Shown here in pieces: positions 23,409 to 34,190 of a stretch of 64,000 nucleotides of DNA. Positions within the stretch are counted from its first letter, which is position 1. Each line of letters begins with the position of its first letter. Both the position numbers and the translations under genes were made by a program. The notes beneath the pieces are model-generated. The model did no database searches and was not told the DNA's origin. It saw nothing but the letters and a program-made list of their open reading frames with translations. The DNA lies in contig NC_045138.2 in NCBI RefSeq assembly GCF_008831285.2, forward strand, positions 7,469,205 to 7,533,204, written 5' to 3'. This DNA comes from Nymphaea colorata (lineage: Eukaryota; Streptophyta; Magnoliopsida; Nymphaeales; Nymphaeaceae).

Positions 23409-23978
23409 TCACTGGTGCACGACAACCACATCGTACTGCACGGTGGCATCGCCGGTGTTCATGTCGAGCCAGTGCGTCCTGAGCAGGGCAAAGCCCCGGG
23501 CCATCCGGAAGTCGCCGCTGCCGCCGACGACCGGCATCTCCCTCACTTTGTGAAGCGCCGAGTTCCGGCCAATGATGCTGAGGGTGCTGCCGTTGTACCT
23601 CCCCTCCGTGAACACCAGGTTCATGCTCATCAGCAGCCCCAGGTCCTGCTGCGACGCCGACGCGTAGATCCCCTGGCACCTCCCCACTTGCTTGGACGTC
23701 AGCTCCGGCCCCTCGGTCAGCGGGTTGTCGATCATCTGAACAGAGCCGAATCCGGTGGTGGAATTGACGGAGGGGCCCGGCACGATGGTGATGCTGGTGG
23801 GGTTCTTGCCGCTCACAACGTCGTGCCAGTAGAAGCGGAGGCGGGTTACCTTCTCCTTGCCCAGCGGCCTTAGTATTGGTTGGCTGGGATCGTTGGCACT
23901 GGCGGCATTAATGGTGGTGGTGATGAAGAGGAAGAGCGTGAAGAAGACTAGGGATTTAGGAAGAAGACCGCTGTCCAT
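23409..23978 (-). CDS. Dirigent protein, copy B
   Basis: A single-exon gene for 189 residues with the same plan as copy A: signal peptide (about residues 1-25), then the dirigent domain from KVTRLRFYWHDVVSGKNP (43-60) to the C-terminus. By my count 11 of 147 domain residues differ from copy A, among them Ala-Asp in VVGGSG(A/D)F and Tyr-Phe in ARG(Y/F)AL. The N-terminal linker differs more. Glycosylation sequons N72 and N129 are kept, as is the Cys in VGRCQG. Homology to copy A extends into both flanks, including the 3' phrase ccataaaagcaaagc, so the unit was duplicated with its promoter. The chosen start follows the leader. An in-frame ATG at 24065 lies only 6 bp from the TATA box and would not be in the mRNA. 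Function is as for copy A. Confidence 0.95.
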   Translation of the reverse strand: MDSGLLPKSLVFFTLFLFITTTINAASANDPSQPILRPLGKEKVTRLRFYWHDVVSGKNPTSITIVPGPSVNSTTGFGSVQMIDNPLTEGPELTSKQVGRCQGIYASASQQDLGLLMSMNLVFTEGRYNGSTLSIIGRNSALHKVREMPVVGGSGDFRMARGFALLRTHWLDMNTGDATVQYDVVVVHQ

Positions 23979-24070
23979 GGTGTGATGCTCGAGGGGGGCG
24001 AGGAGAGGAGAGGTGAGGAATTGTAGCTGCCTTGAGAGAGAATGGGTGTCTGGTGTGTCTTCCATGTTGG

Positions 24071-24080
24071 CTTTTTATAG
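24071..24080 (-). promoter_or_regulatory. TATA box of dirigent copy B
   Basis: CTATAAAAAG on the minus strand, 93 bp before the start codon, aligned with the box of copy A. Confidence 0.8.
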
Positions 24081-24284
24081 AAAGATTTTAGAGAGAGAGA
24101 GAAAGAGAAGGAGGTGGGTTGCTGTTCTAGAAGGTTTGGCTTTTCAATTTTCTGATTGTGGAACATTTGCAGCAGAAAGACTGACTTTGGTATATTCACG
24201 TAGTGAATGTGACAGACATTTAAAACAAATCCGCCTTTCCTTTGGGGGTTTAATGGGAGTCATCGTGAAAAAATCACGACGATG

Positions 24285-24365
24285 GAGCGTTTTCGTTGTC
24301 AGTGGTCAACGTTTTGAAGCCACTGACTCTGTCGCGCATTAACAACGCGTCTCAGGTTCGAAACC
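24285..24365 (+). repeat. tRNA-like sequence (possible SINE head)
   Basis: A-box-like 'tgtcagtggtcaacg' at about 24298 and a perfect B box GGTTCGAAACC at 24355-24365, spaced as in a tRNA with a long variable region. No good acceptor stem was found, so a SINE or tRNA pseudogene is more likely than a working tRNA. It lies in the upstream flank of copy B. Confidence 0.35.
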
Positions 24366-24399
24366 TTTAAGCATAATACTCTTATCAGCGTTGAGAGCT

Positions 24400-26080
24400 A
24401 ATGGCTGAGGTCATGCATGCCAGATGGCTGGGCTCCATTCCAAAGCATGTTTTTTTGGTTCCTTCCAAGCCTAAGTGCGTCATTATATAAAACATTCATG
24501 AACTGATGCGATCATATGCGTCACCTCTTCTTCACTTTACCGTTCACATTTTATGGTATTATCTACCAATTAGTCAAATATTTTATAAAATATGTTGACT
24601 ATAAGAAAGGTGGATTGGGTTTGATTACCACCCAAATGAAGTGGTTGGAGCAGGTTTAGTGGGAGTAGGCGTTTTTCTTAGACCAAATTCAAATCCGATT
24701 AAGACAAGATCTGATATTTATATATAACAAGGCCGGAACTTTTTCTACCTAGAATCAGACTCAATTATGAACTTACATGCCCAAATCTAAATGCGATTAA
24801 TAAATATTGGTACATAACCTGTTCAAACTTTGGCGAGAACCAGTCTTCACCGAATCCAAATAATTACGATATTCTATATTTTTGAATCGAGACCTTTTCT
24901 TTAGACCAAAATTCGGATCTGATTAACATGAGATATTAATGATTATATATTAATGTTTATATATAGTAACAAGGATGGATCGTTATCGGATCTCAGCCTG
25001 AATACCGGACCTTTGTCGAATCAGATTCCAGGTGAGTCGGAGAGGCCCACCTGGGGCTTAAGAACGAAACCCTCACTCAATGCCTCATCCTCTTAAGATA
25101 CAAGGTCTACTTTGGGTGCTTTGGGTTGCAGCTCCTACTGCGCTTCAACTTACGTGTTGGATATTAGAGAGTTACTATTTTCGAAATTCAAAACGCAATG
25201 TGATTGACTACCTATCCCGGCCTAGGCCGTTGCACCAACCTCATCAAGCACTTGGTCGAATCAGATTCAATTTTAAACTTAGATACCAAATCTAAACATG
25301 ACTAATAAATGATTGAAATTTCTTTGCGGACTTCAGATAAACAGGCTAGAAAATGAGACTGATCGTAACCTGATATATGATCCATGCATTAAATTACAAC
25401 AGACGGACTAAGCTGCCTCGTTTCGGTAGAACACCCAATTTTGTTGAATTCAGGCGGACTTGGCCAAAATCGGGCAATTCGAATTGAGCTTGTCGAATAC
25501 AACCCTAATTAAACATGGGCTAGCTTTACAGTTTTGGCATTTCATTTTTTTAAGAAAAATTCTATTAGCTCTAGCAGTAATATTAATATCTCCCTGTATC
25601 GGAGGATAAGCCGATACGTATCATATTAATTATTTTTAATTCTTTAAAATCAGTTCAAAAAATTTTAAATTACTTTTTTAGTAATTGAAGGATAAAAGAC
25701 AAGGCGACTATATGACTGGCACGTTGTGTTCATCACCATTGTTAGAGAAAGAGAGAGAGAGAGTGAGAAATTATTTTGAAGCCGAGTTTAGGAAGTCGAA
25801 TCCAATAGGGTTATTGTTATTATTTTTTAGACAGTGACAGAAAAACAGACTGCAAGGTATTCTTAGATGGAACATCTCCTCTTTCACCTCAAACTGTTTG
25901 ACTAAGGCCCATTTTTTTGGGGAGAACGACAGAAAGATATTGTGAACCACTTCTCTCACAGATCTCGAAAGAGTTAAGGGAGATATATTAAATGATTTTA
26001 ACATAAAAATAAAAGAAAATTGAGAAGCTAGTGTAGGCAACTGCCCACACCAACCTATACGTGCTCTGCTACCACTGCTT
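24400..26080. other. Intergenic region with degenerate direct repeats
   Basis: Phrases of the kind 'accaaattcaaatccgattaa' recur at 24680, 24770, 24900 and 25270, with 'gatattaatg / tatatataacaag' between them. This suggests an old tandem or nested element. No coding sequence is recognised. Confidence 0.45.
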
Positions 26081-26085
26081 CTCCA

Positions 26086-26405
26086 TAAGCTTGGGCATCA
26101 GGCTGGCCTGACATCCGAAACACGAGCTCAACTTGAGCTCGACATTTAAAACCCAAGCCCAAGCTTGGCCCAATTAAAATTTAAATATATATTTAGTAGT
26201 ATAAAAAAACAATTAATCATAATAAAATATTATAATTATATATAAAAATCAATAAAATTAATATTAAAAAAAATCTTATCAAGCTAATCAGGCTTAGTCG
26301 GGCTCACCCAGGCTGGCCCGAGAACTTATTGGGTCAGCTCGGTGCCTTTTTTTTGGGCTTGAGTGGGCGCAAAGTACCACGTACCCGACCTGATGCCCAA
26401 GCTTA
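26086..26405. mobile_element. hAT-type MITE, about 320 bp
   Basis: Terminal inverted repeats TAAGCTTGGGCATCAGG at the left and its complement (CCTGATGCCCAAGCTTA, one mismatch further in) at the right. The flanks cttctcca and cgtctcta match at 6 of 8 positions, consistent with a worn 8-bp target duplication. GC-rich ends enclose a very AT-rich core. No coding capacity. Confidence 0.7.
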
Positions 26406-26409
26406 CGTC

Positions 26410-27090
26410 TCTAGTTTATATCTCAGACGGTGGAGCACTGAATTTCAATGTTGTCTATTCCACCCAACATTCTTGAATCTATTGAAAGTTCTATGGCCAA
26501 ATTCTTAAAGAATGACAGGCACACAAGAAGCTCCACTACATTGCCTTAAAACAACTATATGAACCTTATAGAGAAGGGATGATTGATATCAAGTCCTCAT
26601 CTGACATGTATAGAATTGCAATGGTTGAACTCTTGATTTTCGTCACTAATTTGGTAGGTCCCTGGGTAAATATTTTTAGTAACAAATATCTTTAAAGATG
26701 CAAGCATTTAGACTTGTAAGAGTAAAACCGATCATTCTTGGTTGTGGAAAGGCATGGTGAATGAAACGACGGTCTGAAATGAAGACTTTTCCAGAAATCA
26801 GATTTGGTCTAGATAGGCTAGCCTGGAATGGTAAGATCACTTCCAATATGTTGAAAAAAGTATATTTGGGAAGCATTTCCTGCGACTTCTCCTCGCCCAA
26901 AATGGTGTGAATGTATTTGGTCTAACTCATGTTACCCCAGAAGCAAGTGGGCACTCACTGCTGAGAATCGTTTACCAACATAGAATAGATTAAATTAAAA
27001 GGATGGGATTCCATCTGCATGTGCTTTACGTTGTAACGATGAAGAGGCCTTGCGCCACTTGTTGGATGTAAGGTAACAGCTAAGGTTTGG
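26410..27090 (+). pseudogene. LINE ORF2 C-terminal remnant
   Basis: Broken frames give PPNILESIESSMAKFL (about 26463-26510, the segment after the reverse transcriptase), HSWLWKGMVNETTV (about 26733-26775) and IPSACALRCNDEEALRHLL (about 27008-27065), the cysteine-bearing C-terminal zinc-finger region of plant LINEs. Stops and shifts occur throughout. Its left end abuts the hAT-type MITE. Confidence 0.65.
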
Positions 27091-27134
27091 AGGTTCATAG
27101 TAAGGGTTACACCTCATTTGACTGGAGTGCAAGA

Positions 27135-27285
27135 ATCATGGGCGGAAGTTTAAAGTTTCCAAAATTTGGTGGGGACCAAAATATTATTTTTTTTAAATTT
27201 TTGTATATAGGACAAGTAAAATTTTTTAAAATTTACATATATTTTTCTAATTTTTTTTTTGAGGGGGTTGCCCCTGGCAAGAACA
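27135..27285. repeat. Dispersed MITE-like repeat R2, copy 1
   Basis: Shares 'ttttatataggacaagtaaaa'-type core and 'aaatttacat' with 44510-44700 and, inverted, with 39213-39410. Confidence 0.5.
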
Positions 27286-27430
27286 ATACTATGCCAAAAA
27301 CGAAAATCCTCATGCAATGTGTTGAAAGAATGGAAAACTCATGTGCGCATGTCGGAATGTACTCCAACAATGTGAAGTGGAAAACAACCGCTTGCTCCCC
27401 CAAAAATATCCTTGAGAGATCTCTAGAGGG

Positions 27431-27760
27431 CAGACATCTAAGGGTGGGGATCGGGCCGGGCCGGCTTGGCCTGGTAAAGGCCGGCCCGATCCGGCCCGTT
27501 GGGCAGGGCAGCCTGGCCTGGGCCCGGCCCGATAGCCCGGGTCTCGGCCCGGGCCCGGCCCGTTTAAAAATTAAAAAAAAAATTAATCATAAAATGATTT
27601 TTTAAAATATAAAATATGTTGAATAATAATAAATATATATTATTAAAACAAAAAAATTTAAAAATATATATTTTTTAAACTTAAACGGGCCGAACCGGGC
27701 TTGGCCGGCCCAACCCGGGCCCGACGGCGGCCCGACCCTATGCCTACCCTTACAGACATC
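27431..27760. mobile_element. hAT-type MITE with exact 8-bp target duplication
   Basis: The element is 27439-27752 (314 bp), flanked on both sides by cagacatc (27431-27438 and 27753-27760). Terminal inverted repeats TAAGGGTGGGGATCGGGCC and its complement (TAGGGTCGGGCC.. with TAAGGGTAGGCA at the tip). The outer about 110 and 85 bp are almost pure G+C with GGCCCG words, while the middle is nearly pure A+T. There is no ORF of its own. The 8-bp duplication and end sequence fit non-autonomous hAT elements. Confidence 0.9.
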
Positions 27761-27769
27761 AAATTCTTA

Positions 27770-30000
27770 TTTGTTTTTCCGTGAAATCAAATTGTTATTT
27801 GTTTTCCTATGATTTTTAATGTGGCTTGAAAGCCCCTTTCCTTCCTCTTATCCTTGGGATCGAGAACTACGTGAGAACTTAAGTAAACTTATGGATGCTT
27901 CCTTTGAAAGTAGTGCTTATTATTGTTTGCCGCCCAAAAAATAATACTCATAAACAAGCTCTCGGTAACCTGCTAGTTTGACAAGCTACCCTATGCATGT
28001 TTATGATGGGGATGGTTATGGTGGATGACAATATCTTGTTCAAGTTATTGGGAAACTTCTTGTTCCGATAATTAGAGACGTATGTTCACTCCTAACCATT
28101 CCTTTCATCTTTTTTGCCGAGGCAGCTTATATTTTATTAACGAAGGTTTGGCAACCTATTTCCTTCCTACGCTTGGTTGGACCCCAACTACTTTGGAGAG
28201 ACAAAATAGCGGAAGAAATTTAGAAAAAGGAGACCGCTGGGACGCGGCATCGACCAGGTGGGGCCGCACCAAAAAGTCCTCAACCGTGACCGTGACCTTG
28301 ACTTCATGTACCATCGGCTCATTTCAACCAGCTCTAATTTCAAGGTGCCAAAAGAAATTTAGCTTAAAGGAATATGCACATTAGGTCACTTGATTGGCGT
28401 CACTTTGAGGTGTTGGAGAACCAACAAACTTGCACTAAGGGGGAGGTAGGCACGGGTATGTGCGGGCAATTGCCTACACAGGCTCACAAAAATTAATTAT
28501 TTTCATATTGATACATCAAAGCAATTTTCTTGGTTTGCTTGTTTCTGCTCCTTAAAAATGTAAAACTTAAGTACTGCGGCCGCCCAGCTAGAAATTTTTA
28601 GCTCTGCACTTGACCAACACTATGTTCCGAAGTTGGCTTTGCTTACCAATGTGTAATCCCTCAGTTAGACTTCACCCTTTAATTTTAGACCAGAGATGTT
28701 GGATTGGAAGTTGAATATGAAAAACAACTTTAACATCCGATTACAAGAATGAATCTTGTTGGAATTTAAGTAATGGCACCTGCTGGACTGTTTTAAGGAA
28801 GTCTCATAGAAAGAAAAATATTTAGCATCCGACTGAGAAATTGGATTTGATTCCAATATAACAAATGACATGGAATCAAATTTAGATTTAAATAAATATA
28901 TTGGATTTGGATGTAGTTTTAAATACATATCCTATATGTGATATCTATATATATTTAGAAAAACAATTCTTACTGCAGATCAGAATGATTATTAACTTAA
29001 AAATTGGACTAGGATCAAATTCAGATTGCAAATTTAAATTCAAATACGTGAATATATTAAAAAAAAAAAATTGGAGATGGTGTTTAAAGGGAGCATCCAT
29101 TTCGGATCTGATTCATGACATTCCTATTTTAGATGATACCAAGTTGGAAAAAGTCTCCAAAGTTAATTAACAGTTTGAGTCCACAAAATAATAGATGTCC
29201 GATCAACGACGTTCACTCACAATGAAGTAACTTCAAGTTACGAATCTTTTTTGGGGAGGTTGAATATCCGACGCCTTCACATCATGACAAACTAACTTAT
29301 AAAGTATTTTGAATAAGAATAGACATATGCCGAACCACTTACATTATTGACCGAAGCCATGACACCTAATACATGTATAATATACTTTAAACATAATCCC
29401 AACATCTTTATATGTTTTGCTTATGAATTATTTTAATACCAAATATGTTTTGGTTCAAGATGTTCAAAACTCTTGACTTTTCACTACCAAATTTTTGGCA
29501 TTTTAAGAGCCAATCTTTTAAGTGCATGGTTCAAGAAACACACCTAATGTTTCTAACATAGAAAACTGCACAAGGGATGTGAGACTTACTTCCTAGACAT
29601 GCACATCCGTTGAAAAAATAATTGAACTTCGGCTGATTTTTTAATAACCAAAGCCCAACCCACTGCACCAATCCCTTTGAGTCTCTAAAAAGAGTTCATT
29701 TTTTAATAAAAATATAATTGAACATGCATGGTATCTTCTTTTGTGCATCTAACTTCACAGATATAATCTACTTGCGCATTTTTTGCCAGAAGCAACCTTT
29801 TCATCATGTAATTTTAACATGAAAATGAGTGTTTTAATATGTTGACCCACAATCTGTTAATATTAATACTTGAAAGTTTTTGTCTTTTTATGTAAATTGC
29901 GTGACTTAAAATTCATCGTTCTTACCTAACGTTCATTTAAATACGACGTCGATTGCGACAAAAACAACCTGCTGTTGATCTTGTCACGGGAGTGCATGTA
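27770..30000. other. Intergenic sequence; no gene seen
   Basis: Contains the block at 28235-28340 shared with the upstream region of dirigent copy A, and AT-rich text at 28650-29170 with 'ggatttgattccaat' phrases. ORFs in it have no recognised domain. Confidence 0.5.
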
Positions 30001-30009
30001 TCCGTCCAA

Positions 30010-30076
30010 ATATATTATATTATATTATATAAATATATAATATAATATAATATAATATATAATATTACATTATATG
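30010..30076. repeat. AT-rich palindrome
   Basis: A run of tatat/attat words followed by its near-perfect complement around a short ataaatata centre, able to extrude as a cruciform. Confidence 0.8.
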
Positions 30077-30079
30077 AGT

Positions 30080-30792
30080 GTGAGAGAAATAGAGAGCGGG
30101 GGAAACGGTGTGTGTGTGTGAGTTAGCCTGCAGCTATCCATCCATCTATCCTCCAACAAATTATGCACCTGTGTCAGAAGCCAAACGACATCTGCACGGT
30201 TGGACAAATCTGCCAGCTCCACTACCAACGTTTATGATATAACAATAATTTATGTCATTTTTATCAATAGTTATCTGATATATTTAGCAACTGTTTTTCA
30301 ATTTCAGTAACATCTGACAGTCTGGACACACATACATATTAGACTCAAACAATGAACTGCGGGGTCCGATGCAAATCTGCGGAGAGTTGGGTCTCCCCAC
30401 CATCATATTGATGAAAGAATAAAAATGAAGGAATGAAGTACAAGCATAAACAAGAGGAAGACAGCCGCCAGCTCACAACATTAGCTACTAAGCTCCACTA
30501 GATTGTCATGTTCAGCTATAAATGGGTTATTGATTAGGGCTCTTGCCATGACCAGTAACACATTTTGCTGTTGCCAAAAATATTATGTCCCAGTAAATTG
30601 CTAAGTAACACTCTTGCTATAAGTATTATGCCCAAAAACCATTGGACAAGGGAAGAGAAGTTGCCAAAAAAAATTTCGGGCACGACTGCATATTTTTTGA
30701 CAACAAGAACGGACGGTGCCCAAATTGGCAACAAAAGTAGCTATTGCAAAAAATACCTATATCTTAAACCAGCCAATAATGTGGCCCTAGGC

Positions 30793-30891
<99 letters not shown>

Positions 30892-32290
30892 AATTTCATA
30901 TAAATCTGACTCTTTCACAATTTAAAATTCAGTGAACAAAACTATCCAATATTATAATTTTACAAAATGTCTATACTCTATAAAACGAAAAACTTTTATA
31001 CAATATCCAGCTTTCACAAAATGAAATTTTCATCTTATTGATCAAAATTAACAGCTGATGAACTGTTGTCAAAATCTCTTCATCGGCCTTCAAATTGGCA
31101 TCGTGCACTTTCATGGCAACATTAAAGAAATACATCATGGCGGTCCATTATGAATGTAAATTTATAATGAGTAAAGATATTCAAACAAAAGTACGTTAGC
31201 TTCACTTACTCGTAGACCAAATCCAGTAGAACCGCAGGAAAGGGGTATCTAAACCATTGGCCAAAAACAAAAAAAGGAGGCCACTGGAAGGGCGTTCATG
31301 GTGCATACCTCTTTCCTTTATTTGTCTATTCTCTTCCATGCCAACTTTATTTCCTGCCAAATTGCCAATGCAACTACCATGTTTGGGTTCCCTGACAAAA
31401 CAAGCACCATTAATTCTTTTTAAGCCTGCATATACTGAATTTAATTTCAAACAAGGCAGTAACATGTTTATAACTTAGAGAAAATTGATTTCATTTCTTT
31501 GATTAGTTACCTTGTTGACGAAGTTCCTCCACCCGCTACTTAATTCAATCGAATGAATCTACAAAAAAGAAACAACAAAAATATCAAAAGCTGTGCAGAA
31601 ATAGAGAAGGAATAAGCTCACATTTTGGTCTTCCACTGCTTTTCTTTAAGCAAGAGAGTGCAAAGTTTCTGCATTGAATCTCGTGGATCTATACATCAAT
31701 TTTGATTAGAAGTCAGAAAAAATTGCAGAACATGCAATTCAATTAGTAAAACAATAAAAAATCAAAAAGAAAAGAAAAAGAAAAGTTCAGCTTAGTAACC
31801 TAGCTAGTAGGCCATGCAATCCTCTACATCCACATTGCAACTAAACAACTCAATTATAAATGGTCTTGATAGCCTAGTAGATTCCATCATCAGTTCAGTA
31901 AAAAAGAGTTGTGCATACAAGAACATAAAGAAGCCTTGTGTCTTTCTCTTCTCTCCCAAAAAAGAAAGCGTTTTTTCTCATATTATGAGATGCACATTAT
32001 TTAGCAATGGGAGCTAATCAACGTTATAAAAATTTAAGAGCCCATATATGAGTTTTAGTTTTACATTTCTCAAAATTTACTCTGGGTATTCTCATTTCTT
32101 TTCTCTGCTGTTGCTGCTCATGCTGCCTTATGGGGCAAAAAAGTATCATCTACCTTCATCATGAAAACTAAATGCATCACTCGATTCAGCAACCAGCATG
32201 CAGCATTGCATAAAGAATTGCTATTTACAGCCATTGATACATGGACGAGTCGACATGCATATTGACAGAAAATTGTACAGGCACACATGG
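30080..32290. other. Intergenic sequence with long (TA)n array
   Basis: 30530-30750 has several 'ttgccaaaaatattatg' and 'ttggcaac' phrases in both orientations, MITE-like. The (TA)n array is at 30796-30888. 30890-32290 is AT-rich; the ORFs at 31202-31465 and 31814-32017 show no recognisable domain. Confidence 0.5.
30796..30888. repeat. (TA)n microsatellite, about 46 units
   Basis: The longest uninterrupted TA array in the window. Confidence 0.98.
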
Positions 32291-32304
32291 GACATGTTCT
32301 ATAT

Positions 32305-32640
32305 ATGACCACCACGACAAATGCCTCCAACCCCAATAGACGATATTCCTTGACTTTTAGATATGCAATCAGAGGCATAGTTTTTTCAAATTCTTTCTGT
32401 CGCAAGAAAATGAGATGAGGATTTAAGTAGGAATACATAATAAAAGATGTATAAAAATGAAAAGCCCGCAAAATGAAATTGCAAGAACTTACTGGACCAT
32501 GACTGTACAAAAATTCATGAATATAGCCCTTTTCCGAAGCATAAGAATCTCCATGGAAGCAGTCAGGAACCAACAGAAAAAAAAAAATTCACTTGCAGCA
32601 ATTTTGTCAGCAAGGTTCCCTTTCAGGATTGAACGGTATT
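32305..32640 (-). pseudogene. Dienelactone hydrolase-like gene, two-exon remnant
   Basis: The upstream part reads NLADKIAASEFFF, then, after a shift in a poly-T run near 32585, VPDCFHGDSYASEKG and SHGP. A perfect donor GTAAGT (32487-32492) and acceptor CAG (32397-32399) delimit a 96-bp intron. The next exon reads KEFEKTMPLIAYLK. A one-base frame shift then leads into GVGGICRGGH, which corresponds to the nucleophile elbow G-x-C-W-G-G of plant dienelactone hydrolases with the catalytic Cys kept and Trp replaced by Arg. The active protein is an alpha/beta hydrolase of about 240 residues with a Cys-Asp-His triad. Upstream and downstream exons were not found. Two frame shifts and the missing His/Asp part make this a dead fragment. 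Confidence 0.7.
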
Positions 32641-32649
32641 AAGGCTTTA

Positions 32650-33800
32650 GTAGAAATGTTAATGTAAATGAATGCCAAAAGATTCTTTTGTAAGTAGCAG
32701 AAGCTAATAGCCAAAGAGGAAAGCAACTTTTGTTGGCAGGAAAATATGATGGCGCAGAAACTATGTTAAATATAAAACAGATGTTCTCTTTGTGTTGCTC
32801 CTATATATGTTCTCATAAATTCATTCATGCTGCCCTAAATCTCATAGTAAGGTAATTGCGCAAAATAAAGTTTGATCTTCAGTGTGACAGGTTCTATAGG
32901 TGCGTAGTTCACGGTAAACTAATGGAGCAAAGTCATGGCTTCAGAATTGTCAAGTGATAAAATTCACATAAAACCAGTACCGACCAATTTGCAATAAAGG
33001 AATCTCACATGTAAAAGCTACAATTACAAATTCCCTACACTTGGGCAATTCCACGAGTCAATCCCATTAATCTCTCCATACCTAATCATGAAATCAGTCA
33101 AAAAAAAAAAATCAAACAACAACAACCAAGAACCAAACTAATCCGACATTGGCAATTGCAATGCCATCAATATAGGGGTGAACAATGAGCTGAGCAACTC
33201 GAATTTGGCTAGTTAAAGCTGGCTTGAACTCGAGTTAGAACCAGCTTTTTTGCTTAACAAGCTGAGCTAGAGCTGATTGCTCAGGTTGTCTATATTGTTG
33301 AATCGAAACTAAACAAGCTGAGCTCGAGCTGACTACTTGTCTATGTTGTCAAATAGAGTTTCCAGTTCTTTCAACTCAACTCGTATAACTTGACTCGGCT
33401 CCAACAATGTCTTTTTATTCGTTCGATGTTATTTTTCAACCCATTTTCTCTCTCCTGCTTCAATTTCTCTTTTGAGGCCCCATTTCCTCCAACTATTTTT
33501 CAACCCAGGTACCCCTCTCAATGCTTTCATCTCCCTCTACTTTCCTTTCCCTCTCCGTCTCAAGATCTTTCATTCTCTCAAATTAAAGAAAAAACCCTCT
33601 CAAGATCTAAAGCCCTCATTCAGTCGAGGGTTTCTGGGTTTTCAAAAACCCTCACTCAAGTGAGGCTTTCTGAAAGCCCTCGTTCCATGCTCCATGTACT
33701 CCGTCGGTCTTGATATATCAGTTGCATCTAACTACATTAGTAGTATAATCGGTGCATTTAAATTTGATTTTTGTTATGAAATATGACACCAAGTGATAGT
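32650..33800. other. Intergenic sequence; no gene seen
   Basis: 33175-33330 is a repeat starting 'taggggtgaacaatgagctgagc' with many 'aagctgagctcgag' words, like the ends of hAT-type MITEs. 33430-33700 is CT-rich with a Pro/Ser/Leu-rich ORF that looks like low complexity. Confidence 0.45.
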
Positions 33801-33806
33801 CCTAAC

Positions 33807-34175
33807 TGTAAGAAATCAAAATGAAGAAATAATTAAAGGGACAAAAATTTTTAAAGTGGTTCAGCCAATAGGCCTACATCCACTAGTCTATCATTTCTTG
33901 CTTGCCTTCCTTTGGTGGAGAGGCTCATTTATATAGAGGAGTTACATAAGGGGTCTCTAGTTCCCAAGAGACATGACTTTTCATCTTTCAACATACATGA
34001 CTTTTCATCCTTCAAGAGACATGACTTTTCATCTCTCAAGAGACATGTCTTTTCATTTCCTAAGAGACATGACTTTTCATCTTCCAACAGACATGACTTT
34101 TCATCTCTCAAGAGATATGACTTTTCATCTCCCAAGTAATACACATTGAGAGCCTTCTTGGTGTTTCTGTTAACA
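33807..34175 (-). repeat. 3' LTR of the copia element
   Basis: 369 bp. Positions about 33968-34135 are an imperfect tandem repeat of a 24-bp unit, (A/C)AAGAGACATGACTTTTCAT plus CTCTC. The same array is in the other LTR. The terminal RNase H frame runs into this LTR. Confidence 0.97.
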
Positions 34176-34190
34176 TCCCCCCGCAAGCTC
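34176..34190 (-). other. Polypurine tract of the copia element
   Basis: The minus strand reads GAGCTTGCGGGGGGA directly before the LTR start, the expected plus-strand primer site for reverse transcription. Confidence 0.85.

Noticed and set aside
23979-24065. Upstream in-frame ATG of dirigent copy B
   Set aside because: It is only 6 bp from the TATA box, so it lies before the transcription start.
27087-27605. 172-codon ORF
   Set aside because: Spans LINE debris, repeat R2 and a MITE end. The Gly/Pro/Arg-rich end is the GGCCCG-rich MITE terminus.
33390-33713. 107-codon ORF rich in Phe, Ser and Pro
   Set aside because: CT-rich sequence without domain, start context or homologous neighbour.
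33812-34140. CRISPR-like array (24-bp units with short variable parts)
   Set aside because: Units are contiguous without spacers, and the array is identical in both LTRs of a plant copia element.
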